Positions 18,300-26,973 of a DNA stretch of 64,000 nt are shown in pieces. Location: positions 62,001 through 126,000 of the forward strand of contig NZ_JAHWXP010000003.1 in assembly GCF_019857185.1 (NCBI RefSeq). Direction: 5' to 3'. Within the stretch, counting starts at the first letter, position 1. Each line of letters starts with the position of its first letter. The stretch comes from Alteriqipengyuania abyssalis (GTDB lineage Bacteria > Pseudomonadota > Alphaproteobacteria > Sphingomonadales > Sphingomonadaceae). The position numbers were made by a program, and so were the translations under genes. The notes under the pieces were generated by a model, which saw only the letters and a list, made by a program, of their open reading frames with translations, had not been told where the DNA came from and ran no database searches.

Positions 18300-18358
18300 G
18301 ACGGGTAAAGAGTGGTCGTTGCCAAATGGCAACATGACACGCCCTGCCCTCTTTTTTT
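18300..18358 (+). terminator. Possible hairpin and T-run after small-protein copy 1
   Basis: A perfect GTTGCC-AAAT-GGCAAC hairpin (18318-18333) lies in this gap. About 20 bp later an eight-T run follows CCCTC, and AAAGAG upstream could close a longer imperfect stem. It may end transcription of copy 1, or the hairpin could be a protein-binding site. Confidence 0.4.
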
Positions 18359-18453
18359 TGAGTTTTCCGGGTTGCAATAGCGCCCAAACCCAATCATTAC
18401 TCGCCGCGAACCAGTTTCGACAGCTTACTCGATACCCTGAGGAGACTTAAGTT

Positions 18454-18669
18454 ATGAAGATCCGTACCATGGCCGCTGCTGCAGCCGCTCTGTCGCTTGT
18501 CGCCGCTCCGGCGGTTGCCGAAATCAGCGCTGATCGTGCCGCTGCTCCGGTTGAAGGCGAAAGCGAACTCGGCGGTGGCGCCATCATCGGCGCACTGGCG
18601 ATCGCAGCAATCATCGGCGGCATCATCATCGCTGCTGACACCGACGACGATACGCCGGTCAGCAGCTAA
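18454..18669 (+). CDS. Small exported membrane protein, tandem copy 2
   Basis: A 71-residue paralogue of the flanking genes, most like copy 3. The Ala-rich signal peptide ends AAPAVA. The mature part begins EISADRAAAP, contains GESELGGG, then an Ile/Ala/Gly-rich helix (IIGALAIAAIIGGIIIA), and ends ADTDDDTPVSS. Function unknown. It has its own Shine-Dalgarno (GAGGAG) and its own terminator, so it is probably an independent, well-expressed unit rather than part of an operon. Confidence 0.78.
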   Translation: MKIRTMAAAAAALSLVAAPAVAEISADRAAAPVEGESELGGGAIIGALAIAAIIGGIIIAADTDDDTPVSS

Positions 18670-18695
18670 GTCTTTCGCGACTTATTGCATAAAGA

Positions 18696-18723
18696 AAGGG
18701 CTCCCGTTTCGGGGGCCCTTTTT
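18696..18723 (+). terminator. Rho-independent terminator after small-protein copy 2
   Basis: AAAGGGCTCCCG, loop TTT, then CGGGGGCCCTTTTT: a long GC-rich stem with one opposed mismatch and a T-run. The same hairpin, nearly base for base, follows copy 3. Confidence 0.88.
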
Positions 18724-18910
18724 GCGTTTATGGACGATATACTTTAGGATCGGGCTCCGCGAACCTGCCGATCTTGCGAATGGGCATCCTGGTTTCCTCT
18801 TCCACGCCTTCCTAACAGCGATTGTCAGGTCCGCACTGTTGCAAATCCCACAAATATCTGTACGGTTCGGCGCAAGTCGCTTGGAAAAGAAGAAGAAGGG
18901 GAAATATCGT

Positions 18911-19135
18911 ATGAAGATTCGCACGCTCGCTGCGGCCGCCGCCGCACTTACGCTTACCGCCGCTCCCGCAGTCGCCGAAGTCAGCGCCGAACGCGTTGCA
19001 GCTCCGATCGCTGAAGAGAGCGAACTCGCCGGCCTGGGTGCCGGTGCCTATGTTCTCGGTGCCATCGGCCTGGGTCTGATCATCTACGGCATCATCGAAA
19101 TCTCCGACGACGACGACGATCCCGTCAGCGCCTAA
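18911..19135 (+). CDS. Small exported membrane protein, tandem copy 3
   Basis: A 74-residue paralogue. The signal peptide is almost identical to copy 2 (MKIRTLAAAAAALTLTAAPAVA). The mature segment is EVSAERVAAPIAEESELAG, one helix follows (AYVLGAIGLGLIIYGIIEI), and the C-terminus is SDDDDDPVSA. Function unknown. The true start is the ATG at 18911, after a purine-rich GAAGAAGAAGGGG element. The larger reading frame starting at 18497 is an artefact of an open frame through copy 2. Confidence 0.78.
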   Translation: MKIRTLAAAAAALTLTAAPAVAEVSAERVAAPIAEESELAGLGAGAYVLGAIGLGLIIYGIIEISDDDDDPVSA

Positions 19136-19158
19136 GTCGGACATCAGTTCGAATGCTG

Positions 19159-19191
19159 AAAGGGCTCCCGCTTCGGGGGCCCTTTCTTTTT
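19159..19191 (+). terminator. Rho-independent terminator after small-protein copy 3
   Basis: A near copy of the 18696-18723 terminator: AAAGGGCTCCCG, loop CTT, CGGGGGCCCTTT, then CTTTTTG. It stands between the convergent copy 3 and tatC genes. Confidence 0.88.
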
Positions 19192-19222
19192 GTGTCCACG
19201 ATCCCGGTCGGCGGCCGACAGC

Positions 19223-20017
19223 CTAGGCGACTTCGGAGGTCTCCGTCTTGTCACCCGACGCACGCTTCTCCCGCTTCTGCAGGATCAGCATGACCAGCAG
19301 CGATCCTTCGAACAGCAGGTAGAGCGGAATGGCCAGGATCAGCTGCGAACCCGGGTCCGGCGGGGTGGCGACCGCAGCAAGCGCCAGCACGCCCACGACG
19401 ACATAGGCCCGCGCCTTGGCCAGCGTGGCGCGCTGGACCAATCCCGCACGCTCGAGCAGCAGCAGCAGCACCGGCAGCAGGAAGCTGATCCCGAAGGCGA
19501 GGATGAACTGCATGACCAGGCTGAGGTACTCGCCCGCGCTCGGAAGCGCCTCGATCGGGAGCCCGCCGGCACTGCCCTGGAAGCCCAGGAAGAAGCGGAA
19601 CGCGGTGGGCATGACGACGAAATAGGCCAGGCTCGCCCCGGCGATGAAGAAGATCGGGGTCGCGATCAGGAAGGGCAGCAACGCCTTCTTCTCCTTCGCG
19701 TACAGGCCCGGCGCGACGAAGGCCCACAGCTGGTTCGCGATGTAGGGAAAGCTGACGCAGAACGCGCCGAACAGGCCGACCTTCATCTCGACGAAGAAGA
19801 CCTCGTACAGCTTGGTGTAGACCAACCTCCCCTGCCCCGGCGGAAATGCCTCGGCCAGCGGGCGGGCCAGAAACGCGAGGATCTGGTCGGCGAAATAGAA
19901 GCACACGCCGAATGCGATCGCGAGCACGAAGACCGAGCGCAGCAAGCGCGTGCGCAGCTCGACAAGGTGCTCCATCAGCGGTGCCTGCGTCTCGTCGATG
20001 TCGCGCAAAATACCCAT
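19223..20017 (-). CDS. tatC: Twin-arginine translocase subunit TatC
   Basis: Polytopic core of the Tat export system, which binds twin-arginine signal peptides and moves folded proteins across the inner membrane. It has 264 aa and six hydrophobic helices. Conserved elements are the N-terminal PLMEHLVELRTRLLRS, FVEMKVGLFGAF, FPYIANQLWAFVAPGLYAKE, and YFVVMPTAFRFF. It follows tatA and tatB on the same strand, with 2 bp between the tatB stop and the tatC start. A short charged tail (KREKRASGDKTETSEVA) ends it. Confidence 0.97.
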   Translation of the reverse strand: MGILRDIDETQAPLMEHLVELRTRLLRSVFVLAIAFGVCFYFADQILAFLARPLAEAFPPGQGRLVYTKLYEVFFVEMKVGLFGAFCVSFPYIANQLWAFVAPGLYAKEKKALLPFLIATPIFFIAGASLAYFVVMPTAFRFFLGFQGSAGGLPIEALPSAGEYLSLVMQFILAFGISFLLPVLLLLLERAGLVQRATLAKARAYVVVGVLALAAVATPPDPGSQLILAIPLYLLFEGSLLVMLILQKREKRASGDKTETSEVA

Positions 20018-20019
20018 TC

Positions 20020-20472
20020 TCAGGCCTCGCGATTCCGACGGGGTTCGTCCTGGTCGAGCGGCAGGCGCGGCTCGGCGGCGCTATCAGGCTTCTCTGCGGG
20101 CGCTGGAGCATTCTCCGTGCCTAGTCGCGCCTCGGCGGATGCCGATATCGTCGGCGTTGCTCCCGGCACGGGATCATCGGCATGCGGATCGTGCGCGCTG
20201 TCGGCGGGCGGTGCAGGCGGAAGCTCGGTCATCTCACCGGGATGATCGCGCATGATCTGCGCGTTGCGCTCCTGCCACTTCTTTTCCATTTCCTCGAGCT
20301 CGGCCTCGCGCACCATAGCGTCGATCCCGGCGCGAAAATGGGCCGACACCTTGCGGATCTGGCCGATCCACCGACCCGCAGTACGCAGCGCCAGCGGCAT
20401 GTCCTTCGGCCCGATCACGAGGATCGCGACGACCGCGATGATCAGCAGCTCGGAGGCTCCGATATCGAACAT
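20020..20472 (-). CDS. tatB: Sec-independent translocase protein TatB
   Basis: Single-helix partner of TatC for Tat substrate recognition. It has 150 aa. The N-terminal helix with hinge and following amphipathic helix are MFDIGASELLIIAVVAILVIGPKDMP, then LRTAGRWIGQIRKV. A long charged, Pro/Ala-rich C-terminus (PPAPPADSAHDPHADD and beyond) distinguishes it from TatA. It lies between tatA (23-bp gap) and tatC, as expected. Confidence 0.95.
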   Translation of the reverse strand: MFDIGASELLIIAVVAILVIGPKDMPLALRTAGRWIGQIRKVSAHFRAGIDAMVREAELEEMEKKWQERNAQIMRDHPGEMTELPPAPPADSAHDPHADDPVPGATPTISASAEARLGTENAPAPAEKPDSAAEPRLPLDQDEPRRNREA

Positions 20473-20495
20473 CGGTTGCGGAGCCCTCTATTAAA

Positions 20496-20756
20496 TCAGG
20501 AAGCGCGGTCGGTCGGCTCGGCCGTCTTGCTCTCGCTGACGGTTTCCCCGGCGGGCTTGGCGTCGTGGGCAGGGCCTTCGATACGCGCGGCAGGCTTGTC
20601 CGACGAAGAGCTGCTGTCTTCGTTCATGCCTTCCTTGAAGCTTTTGATCCCCTTACCGAAATCGCCCATCATCTCGGAAATGCGGCCGCGCCCGAACAGG
20701 ACGAGCACGACGATCGCGAGAATGAGAATCTGCCAGATACCGACTTGTCCGAACAT
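20496..20756 (-). CDS. tatA: Twin-arginine translocase subunit TatA
   Basis: Pore-forming Tat subunit, 86 aa from the ATG at 20756. The N-terminal helix is GIWQILILAIVVLVLFGRGR. The FGRGRI hinge and the amphipathic helix SEMMGDFGKGIKSFKEGM are typical, and a Ser/Asp/Glu-rich tail follows. A longer in-frame start at 20813 adds 19 polar residues before the membrane helix and is not credible. It lies 99 bp downstream of scpB. Confidence 0.96.
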   Translation of the reverse strand: MFGQVGIWQILILAIVVLVLFGRGRISEMMGDFGKGIKSFKEGMNEDSSSSSDKPAARIEGPAHDAKPAGETVSESKTAEPTDRAS

Positions 20757-20855
20757 AACTGCCTCTGTGTGATCTTCGGCCCGCATATAGGCGTTGCGGC
20801 GACGGACTTCCACCCGCCAACGACGAGCTGCGCGCGATCGTCGTGCGCGAGGGGC

Positions 20856-21479
20856 TCAGCGCTCGCCGTCGGAGGTGCCTGCGGTGCTTTCGGCGGCCTC
20901 TTCCGCGTCGTCGCCCGCCATCTCCGCCTCGAAGGCCTCCTGCACCGGGTCGAGCATGCCGGTCGCCCGCAATTCGTCGATTCCCGGCAGATCCCTGCGC
21001 GATTCGAGCCCGAAATGGCGCAGGAATTCGGGCGTGGTGGCATAGATCAACGGGCGCCCGGGCACCTCGCGCCGTCCCGCAGGCTTCACCCAGCCCGCCT
21101 CCATCAGCACGTCGAGCGTACCGCCAGAGGTCTGCACCCCGCGGATCGATTCGATCTCAGCCCGACTCACCGGCTCATGGTAGGCGATGATTGCGAGCAC
21201 TTCCGTGGCTGCGCGGCTCAGCTTGCGCAGCGATTCGCGTTCGCGGCGCAGCAGGTGCGCGCAGTCGGGTGCGGTCTGGAAATGCCAGCGCTTGCCCCGC
21301 TCCACCAGATGGATCCCCCGCGGCGCATAGAAGTCGGCCAGGCGGGCCAAAGCTGCGCGCACTTCGCCCTTGTCCGCATCACCAAGGTGCGTGGAGAGCT
21401 GGTCCACGCTCAGCGCTTCTTCCGAAGCAAACAGCGCCGCCTCCAACGAGCGATCGAGCGATTCGGGCTGTCCGCTCAT
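20856..21479 (-). CDS. scpB: Segregation and condensation protein B
   Basis: Winged-helix kleisin-associated subunit of the SMC-ScpAB condensin that organises the nucleoid. It has 207 aa. Family motifs seen are EAALFASEEALSVDQL near the N-terminus, LSRAATEVLAIIAYHEPVSRAEIE, RGVQTSGGTLDVLMEAGWV and PGRPLIYATTPEFLRHFGL. An acidic tail ends it. The start overlaps the scpA stop by 4 bp, so the two subunits are made together. Confidence 0.95.
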   Translation of the reverse strand: MSGQPESLDRSLEAALFASEEALSVDQLSTHLGDADKGEVRAALARLADFYAPRGIHLVERGKRWHFQTAPDCAHLLRRERESLRKLSRAATEVLAIIAYHEPVSRAEIESIRGVQTSGGTLDVLMEAGWVKPAGRREVPGRPLIYATTPEFLRHFGLESRRDLPGIDELRATGMLDPVQEAFEAEMAGDDAEEAAESTAGTSDGER

Positions 21480-22309
21480 GTCGCTGCCCGGCGCAGCCGC
21501 AGCGGGCCGAAGATATCGTCCTGCGCCAGCTGTGCACGGCCCGTGCGCGCGAGTTCGAGCGCGGCGACGAAGCTGCTCGCCAGCGCGGACTTGCGCAGCC
21601 GCCGGTCCGCCCCGGGGGGCAGGAAGTCGCGCAGTTCCATCCAGTCCATCGCCACGCCGAGCATGCTGGAAACCCGGTCGAGCGCGCTTTCCAGCGTCAT
21701 CACCTGCCGATCGCGCACCGTGTGCAGCGCCGGAGCGTTGCGCAGCTTCACCTGCCCGTAGGCGCGCACCAGATCGTAATAGCCGACCTGCCAGCTGACG
21801 GTACGATCGGTCCGCAGGCCCTCAGGCTTGCCGCGCAGGAACACGTCACGTCCCAGCCGGTCGCGGCCCATCAGGCGGCCTGCCGCCTCGCGCATCGCAC
21901 CCAACCGCTGGAGCCGCAGCTGCAGGCGCAGGGCGAGCTCTTCCGGGCTCGGGTCTTCCTGCTCGTCCCTCGGCAGCAGCAGCGCGGATTTGAGGTAGGC
22001 GAGCCACGCGGCCATCACCAGATAATCGGCAGCAACCTCCAGCTTGAGGTGTTCCGCGCCTTCCAGAAAATCGAGATACTGGTCGACCAGTGCGAGGATC
22101 GAGATTTCGCGCAGGTCGACCTTCTGCTTTCGTGCCAGCTCCAGCAGCAGGTCGAGCGGACCTTCCCACCCGTCGAGCGCGAGGTGAAGCGCGCCCTGCT
22201 CGGGCCCGTCGGACGCGGCAATCCCGCGCCAGTCGCCCTCCTCGTCCAGCGCCTCCCCGAAATCGAGTAGCGTGCCGCCCTCGGAATCGGCAGGTGGCGG
22301 ATCGATCAC
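21476..22309 (-). CDS. scpA: Segregation and condensation protein A (kleisin)
   Basis: Kleisin subunit bridging the SMC heads, 277 aa from a GTG at 22307-22309. GWEGPLDLLLELARKQKVDL and ISILALVDQYLDFLE form the N-terminal helical domain. SSFVAALELARTGRAQLAQDDIFGPL is the C-terminal winged helix. The GTG overlaps the nagZ TGA as GTGA, and scpA overlaps scpB by 4 bp, indicating a tightly coupled operon. The frame stays open upstream through nagZ, but those codons are shadow. Confidence 0.94.
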   Translation of the reverse strand: MIDPPPADSEGGTLLDFGEALDEEGDWRGIAASDGPEQGALHLALDGWEGPLDLLLELARKQKVDLREISILALVDQYLDFLEGAEHLKLEVAADYLVMAAWLAYLKSALLLPRDEQEDPSPEELALRLQLRLQRLGAMREAAGRLMGRDRLGRDVFLRGKPEGLRTDRTVSWQVGYYDLVRAYGQVKLRNAPALHTVRDRQVMTLESALDRVSSMLGVAMDWMELRDFLPPGADRRLRKSALASSFVAALELARTGRAQLAQDDIFGPLRLRRAAT

Positions 22310-23328
22310 AGCGTCACGTCCGTCGCTGCGAACAGCGCGTCGCGTATCGCGACCAGCGCGTCGGGATCGGCCGGGCTTTCCGGCACCTCGACGCTGGCAA
22401 GCGCGCGGTCCAGCCGCGCTGCGCTTTCGCTGCTGATGGTGCCACAGGCCTCGACGATGCCGGCCATGTCGTCCAGCTTCGCCCAGCAGTTGAGCACCAG
22501 ATCGCACCCCGCCTGCAGCGCGCGGACCGAACGTTCCGGGATCGTCCCGTCGAGGGCCTGCATATCGATATCGTCGGTGAGCAGCAGACCGTCGAAGCCG
22601 ATCCGCTGGCGGATGATGTTCTCGACCACCCATGGCGACTGCGTCGCAGGTCGCTGATCGTCCCAGTCCGTGAACACGATATGCGCGGTCATCCCGATCG
22701 TGGCGCGGCCTGCCAGATGTTCGAACGGCGCGATATCGATCATGAGGTCGGCATCCTGCGCGTCGACCACCGGCAGGTGCTTGTGGCTGTCGGCCGTCGC
22801 GCGGCCGTGGCCGGGCATGTGCTTGAGGCAGCCAACCACGCCCGCCGCGGCCATCCCGTCGAGGATCGCGCGGCCCAGCGCGGCAACCTGCATCGATTCG
22901 GCACCCAGCGCACGATCGCCGATCACGTCGTCGGTTTCGGGCCGGGCGACGTCGCAGGGCGCGTGGAAATCGACCGTGATCCCGGAAGCTGCGAGTTCGG
23001 TTGCCATCGCCTCGCTGTTGAGCCGCATCGCCTCTATGCCTGAGGCAGGCGCCTTCTCGTAAAGCTCGCCAAAGCGCGCAGGCGCGGGCCATTTGCGCCA
23101 TTCCGGCGGGCCCAGCCGGGCGACCCGCCCGCCTTCCTGGTCGATCGAGACCAGCAGGCGATCGCGACCGTGGATTTCCCGCAAGCTATCGGTCAGCCGC
23201 CGCAGCTGCTCGGGATTCTCGCAGTTGCGCTTGAACAGGATGTAACCTGCCGGGTCGGCCTCAAGGAAAAATGCCCGCTCGTCGGCGGTCAGTTCGGGGC
23301 CGGAACAGCCGAAGATTGCTGGCGTCAT
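22306..23328 (-). CDS. nagZ: Beta-N-acetylhexosaminidase (GH3)
   Basis: Cytoplasmic glycosidase of peptidoglycan recycling that removes N-acetylglucosamine from anhydromuropeptides. It has 340 aa from the ATG at 23328 (MTPAIFGCSG). Motifs: SIDQEGGRVARLGPP, the GH3 signature LKHMPGHGRATADSHKHLP with the loop His, and the nucleophile Asp in LLTDDIDMQAL. There is no signal peptide, as expected. An in-frame ATG at 23382 would add 18 residues. Its 3' end overlaps scpA. Confidence 0.95.
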   Translation of the reverse strand: MTPAIFGCSGPELTADERAFFLEADPAGYILFKRNCENPEQLRRLTDSLREIHGRDRLLVSIDQEGGRVARLGPPEWRKWPAPARFGELYEKAPASGIEAMRLNSEAMATELAASGITVDFHAPCDVARPETDDVIGDRALGAESMQVAALGRAILDGMAAAGVVGCLKHMPGHGRATADSHKHLPVVDAQDADLMIDIAPFEHLAGRATIGMTAHIVFTDWDDQRPATQSPWVVENIIRQRIGFDGLLLTDDIDMQALDGTIPERSVRALQAGCDLVLNCWAKLDDMAGIVEACGTISSESAARLDRALASVEVPESPADPDALVAIRDALFAATDVTL

Positions 23329-23394
23329 GACATGGGAAAGGTGGCCGGAAAGCTGCCCCGCTGCAAGAACGGGAGGGTCCATGACGGTGGAAAT

Positions 23395-23418
23395 CCGGGC
23401 GAGCGCATGCCCGCCCGG
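23395..23418. repeat. Inverted repeat between the SPOR gene and nagZ
   Basis: Perfect 7-bp arms CCGGGCG and CGCCCGG separated by 10 bp. There is no T-run on either strand, so a full terminator is unlikely. It may modulate read-through inside the operon. Confidence 0.35.
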
Positions 23419-23426
23419 GCGTTCCC

Positions 23427-24401
23427 CTAGCGCTTGATCTGGCTCGCCACCCCATCGGCCTGCAGCGCATCGCGCAGGCGGCGCGCTGCCGCCATATCGC
23501 CGGGCAGCGCCTGCAGGCGATAGACCGTGCCGATATCCGCCTCGCCCTTCACGATCCGGTATTCGACACCGGAAAGCGCATCGGTCTGCCGGCGGAGCGC
23601 AGCCCAGCCTGCCCGCGCGGTCGCCTGATCGCGATAGGCACCGACCTGCACCGCGATCCGGTTGTCGGAAGCTGCGGGTTTGCTCGATTCAGCCTCGGGC
23701 TCGTCGGCGGGCGAAGGTTCGGCGATCGGTTCGGGCGTGGCGGATTTCTCAGCCAGACGGCCCTCGCGGCTCTCGCCCTCGCCCACTGCCGGGGCCATGT
23801 CCCCGGTCCCCTCGAAGGTCTTGCCACCGGGGTTCTCAGGCCGCTCCTTGTAAGGGCCTTTGGGGGCCGCGATCACGCTGCCATCGGCCTGCGGCGCATT
23901 ATCGCCCGTCCGATCGGTAAAGTACCAGATCCCGCCGACCAGCACGGCGAGCAGCACCAGCCCGAGCACCACGAAGCCGGTGACGCGCCACGCATCGACG
24001 CTCTCGATTTCCTCGTAATCGGACGATTCGAGCCACGGCAGCGCATCATCGTCGCTGACCAGGCCGAGATCACTGCCGTCGAAGCCGGGCTCGTCTTCAT
24101 CAACGGCATCTTCGCTGACATCTTCGACGCCATCATCCGCTGCGGGCTGTTCGCCCTCCGGTTCGCCAGCCTCGCTGACAGTACCGCCTTCGTCCGAACC
24201 GCCGGCAAGCTGCATCGCAGGCTGCTCTTCAGGTGCAGCATCTTCGCGCGGCGCTTCATCCGCAACCGCAGCCTCGTCGGCCGGAGCAGATTCGTCACCA
24301 TTCGCCGCGCCATCGACCGGCGTCGTTTCAGCCTGATTTTGCTCGACCTGGGAACGATCGTCCCCGTCGCGACCCCCCTCGCGATCATCCCGATCGATCA
24401 T
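23427..24401 (-). CDS. SPOR-domain membrane protein
   Basis: A 324-residue bitopic protein expected to bind denuded peptidoglycan at the division septum. The N-terminal 130 residues are strongly acidic and low-complexity (many Glu, Ala, Asp). One transmembrane helix follows (WRVTGFVVLGLVLLAVLVGG), then a Pro/Glu-rich periplasmic linker. The C-terminal SPOR repeat pair is IAVQVGAYRDQATARAGWAALR and GTVYRLQALPGDMAAARRLRDAL. It starts 2 bp after the argS stop and precedes nagZ, an order common in sphingomonads. Confidence 0.9.
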   Translation of the reverse strand: MIDRDDREGGRDGDDRSQVEQNQAETTPVDGAANGDESAPADEAAVADEAPREDAAPEEQPAMQLAGGSDEGGTVSEAGEPEGEQPAADDGVEDVSEDAVDEDEPGFDGSDLGLVSDDDALPWLESSDYEEIESVDAWRVTGFVVLGLVLLAVLVGGIWYFTDRTGDNAPQADGSVIAAPKGPYKERPENPGGKTFEGTGDMAPAVGEGESREGRLAEKSATPEPIAEPSPADEPEAESSKPAASDNRIAVQVGAYRDQATARAGWAALRRQTDALSGVEYRIVKGEADIGTVYRLQALPGDMAAARRLRDALQADGVASQIKR

Positions 24402-24403
24402 CG

Positions 24404-26149
24404 TTACATCTCCTCAACGGCCTCCACCCCGAGGAGACCCAGCCCATTGCGGATAACCTGACCTATTTGAGCGACCAAATAAAGCCTTGCCCCGCTAAGC
24501 TTGCGGTCCTGTGTCAGGATGACCCTTTTTGAAGGATCATCGTTTCCGGCGTTCCAGAACGCATGGAAGGCGGCCGCAAGGTCGTAGAGGTAGAAGGCGA
24601 TCCGGTGCGGCTCCCGCGCCTGCGCCGCCGATTCGACCAGCCGCGGATACTGTGCGGCCAGCTTGACCAGCGCGACATCCTCGGCGGTCAGCGCGTCGAG
24701 CGCCTCGTCGGACGGGGCCAGCCCTTCCTCCGCCGCCTTGCGCATGGTCGAACAGATGCGCGCGTGGGCATACTGGACGTAGAAGACCGGGTTGTCCTTG
24801 CTCGCCTCGACCACCTTGGCAAAGTCGAAATCCATCTGCGCTTCGGGCTTGCGGGTCAGCATGGTGAAGCGCACGACATCCTTGCCGACCTCGTCGACCA
24901 CGTCCGCCAGCGTGACGAAATTGCCCGAACGCTTGGACATCTTGACCGGCTCGCCATCGCGCATCAGCTGGACCATCTGGACCAGCTTGACATCGAACGG
25001 CACCGGCGTGCCCTTCCCTTCGCCCAGCGCGGCGACGGCGGCCTTGATCCGCTTGACCGTGCCCGCGTGGTCCGCGCCCCAGATGTCGATCAGCGCGTCC
25101 GCGTTCTCCGCCTTCTCCATGTGGTAGGCGAGGTCGGCGCCGAAATAGGTCCAGCTGCCGTCGGATTTCCTGATCGGGCGATCCTGATCGTCCCCGAAGC
25201 GGGTGGAGCGGAACAGCGGCAGTTCCACCGGTTCCCAGTCCTCGGGCGTCTTGCCCTTGGGCTTTTCCAGCTCGCCATCATAGACGAGGCCCTGCTCGCG
25301 CAGCCATTTCTCGGCCTCAGCGGGCTTACCAGCGGCCTGCAACTCGGCCTCCGAGGCGAAGACGTCGTGCGCGATGCCCAGCTTGGCGAGGTCGGCGCGG
25401 ATCAGGTCCATCATCGCCGCGACCGCGCGGGGGCGGAACAGCGCCAGCCATTCGCTCTCTGGCGCGGCCGAATATTTGTCCCCGAATTCCTCGGCCAGCG
25501 CCTTGCCGACCGGGATCAGGTATTCGCCGGGATAGAGCCCTTCGGGGATTGCGCCGACATTCTCCCCCAGCGCCTCGCGATAGCGGACGTGTGCCGAGCG
25601 CGCGAGCACATCGACCTGACCGCCCGCATCATTGACGTAATATTCGCGGGTGACCGAATGCCCCGTCGCATCGAGCAGGCTGGCGAGCGCGTCGCCCACC
25701 ACCGCGCCGCGGCAATGGCCCATGTGCATCGGGCCGGTCGGATTGGCGGAAACATATTCGACGTTGATGCGGCTGCCCTTGCCCACGCCCGAGCGGCCAT
25801 AGCCTTCCGCAAGCGAGCCGATCGCACGAATCTCATCGATCCAGGCGCGACCCGCGATGCGCAGGTTGATGAAGCCCGGCCCGGCGATCTCGGCACTTTC
25901 GATGTCGGGATCGCGCTTGAGATGCTCGACGATCTGCTCGGCGAGCGCGCGCGGGTTGGTCTTGGCCGGTTTGGCCAGAACCATTGCAGCGTTGGTCGCA
26001 ATGTCGCCGTGCGAGGGATCGCGCGGCGGCTCTACCGAAACATTGGCCCGGCTGACCTCGGGAGGCAGCGTGCCTTCGGCTTCGAGCGCGGAAAGCACGG
26101 CGTCGATCCGCTCTGCATAGGCGGCGTAAATCGTGGCAATATCTGACAT
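24404..26149 (-). CDS. argS: Arginyl-tRNA synthetase
   Basis: Class I synthetase charging tRNA-Arg, 581 aa. The HIGH-type motif is NPTGPMHMGHCRG, the KMSKS-type motif is VKMSKRSGNFV, and the C-terminal DALR-like anticodon-binding domain ends in GLGLLGVEAVEEM. The N-terminal Add domain begins MSDIATIYAAYAERID. The ATG is at 26149. It is immediately upstream of the SPOR gene and probably heads this long minus-strand operon. Confidence 0.97.
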   Translation of the reverse strand: MSDIATIYAAYAERIDAVLSALEAEGTLPPEVSRANVSVEPPRDPSHGDIATNAAMVLAKPAKTNPRALAEQIVEHLKRDPDIESAEIAGPGFINLRIAGRAWIDEIRAIGSLAEGYGRSGVGKGSRINVEYVSANPTGPMHMGHCRGAVVGDALASLLDATGHSVTREYYVNDAGGQVDVLARSAHVRYREALGENVGAIPEGLYPGEYLIPVGKALAEEFGDKYSAAPESEWLALFRPRAVAAMMDLIRADLAKLGIAHDVFASEAELQAAGKPAEAEKWLREQGLVYDGELEKPKGKTPEDWEPVELPLFRSTRFGDDQDRPIRKSDGSWTYFGADLAYHMEKAENADALIDIWGADHAGTVKRIKAAVAALGEGKGTPVPFDVKLVQMVQLMRDGEPVKMSKRSGNFVTLADVVDEVGKDVVRFTMLTRKPEAQMDFDFAKVVEASKDNPVFYVQYAHARICSTMRKAAEEGLAPSDEALDALTAEDVALVKLAAQYPRLVESAAQAREPHRIAFYLYDLAAAFHAFWNAGNDDPSKRVILTQDRKLSGARLYLVAQIGQVIRNGLGLLGVEAVEEM

Positions 26150-26227
26150 GAGCGCCCGCTTAGCCGGTTTGACGCCGGGGACAAGAGCGCTGCAAGCGGG
26201 AGCGGTGCGCTCCCGCCCTGTCAGGCC

Positions 26228-26878
26228 CTAGCGGGTGGCGTTGTAGGCCAGCTGCTCGTCGGACAGCTGGAAGCCGACCAGCAGTTCGAAACTGGCGGCC
26301 TGCACCGCTGCGCGAACTTCGGGATCGGCCAGCGGGTCTAGCGCGGCGTCTTCGTCGCCTGCCTTGCGTTCGCGCGTAATCCGCTCGCGCACATCGGCGG
26401 GCAAGGTCGCGTCGGCGCGGTTGATGAAGGCACCCGCCTGCCCCTGCCCGACTGCACGATCCTGTCCGTCGGCAAAGGCGATCCGCACCGTGCCGACCTT
26501 CTTGGTCACCACCGAGCTGCCGCCGCGCAGCACGACGGAGAAATAGGGCAGCTCTACGGTACGTGCGCCGCGGGTGTCCTGGCGGGTCGCGTACACATCG
26601 AAGGTGGCGTTGGCATAGATCCGCTCGCCCTGCTCGTCGCACGTGGTGCGCAGGTTGGTCATCGTCGCTTCGACGTCCATGTCGCGCGCCAGGCGGCTGG
26701 TCGGCGAGCTGAAGGTGGTGATATCGCCGGTGTAGTCCGGGATGCCCACCGCAGGGCACAGGCTGCGAACCGCGGTGACCCCGACGCCCTGGTTGACGAC
26801 CAGATCGCCGGTTTTGGCGCAGGCAGACAGCGCGAGAACCGCAACAGCGGGGGCGATAAGGCGAACGGCAGCATGCAT
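26228..26878 (-). CDS. Hypothetical lipoprotein
   Basis: A 216-residue predicted lipoprotein with no recognised catalytic motif. The signal (HAAVRLIAPAVAVLALSAC) ends in an L-S-A-C lipobox, followed by AKTGDLVVNQGVGV. The middle contains alternating strands with paired cysteines (SLCPAVG and TTCDEQG). The C-terminal third is charged and helical. It is separated from argS by 78 bp that hold a GCGGGAGC/GCTCCCGC dyad (26196-26216). It looks like a conserved envelope protein, but its function cannot be read. Confidence 0.75.
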   Translation of the reverse strand: MHAAVRLIAPAVAVLALSACAKTGDLVVNQGVGVTAVRSLCPAVGIPDYTGDITTFSSPTSRLARDMDVEATMTNLRTTCDEQGERIYANATFDVYATRQDTRGARTVELPYFSVVLRGGSSVVTKKVGTVRIAFADGQDRAVGQGQAGAFINRADATLPADVRERITRERKAGDEDAALDPLADPEVRAAVQAASFELLVGFQLSDEQLAYNATR

Positions 26879-26973
26879 ATTTCGGTCGTATCCCTCACTC
26901 GATCGAGCATCGAACGCGTCAAACTCGTCCCGGCACCTAGCGGCGCGCGAGCAGAATGGCTAGATAGCGGCTT

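Noticed and set aside
21476-23101. Apparent 541-codon scpA fused upstream through nagZ
   Set aside because: The upstream part is Arg-rich shadow of nagZ; the GTG at 22309 with the GTGA overlap is the real start.
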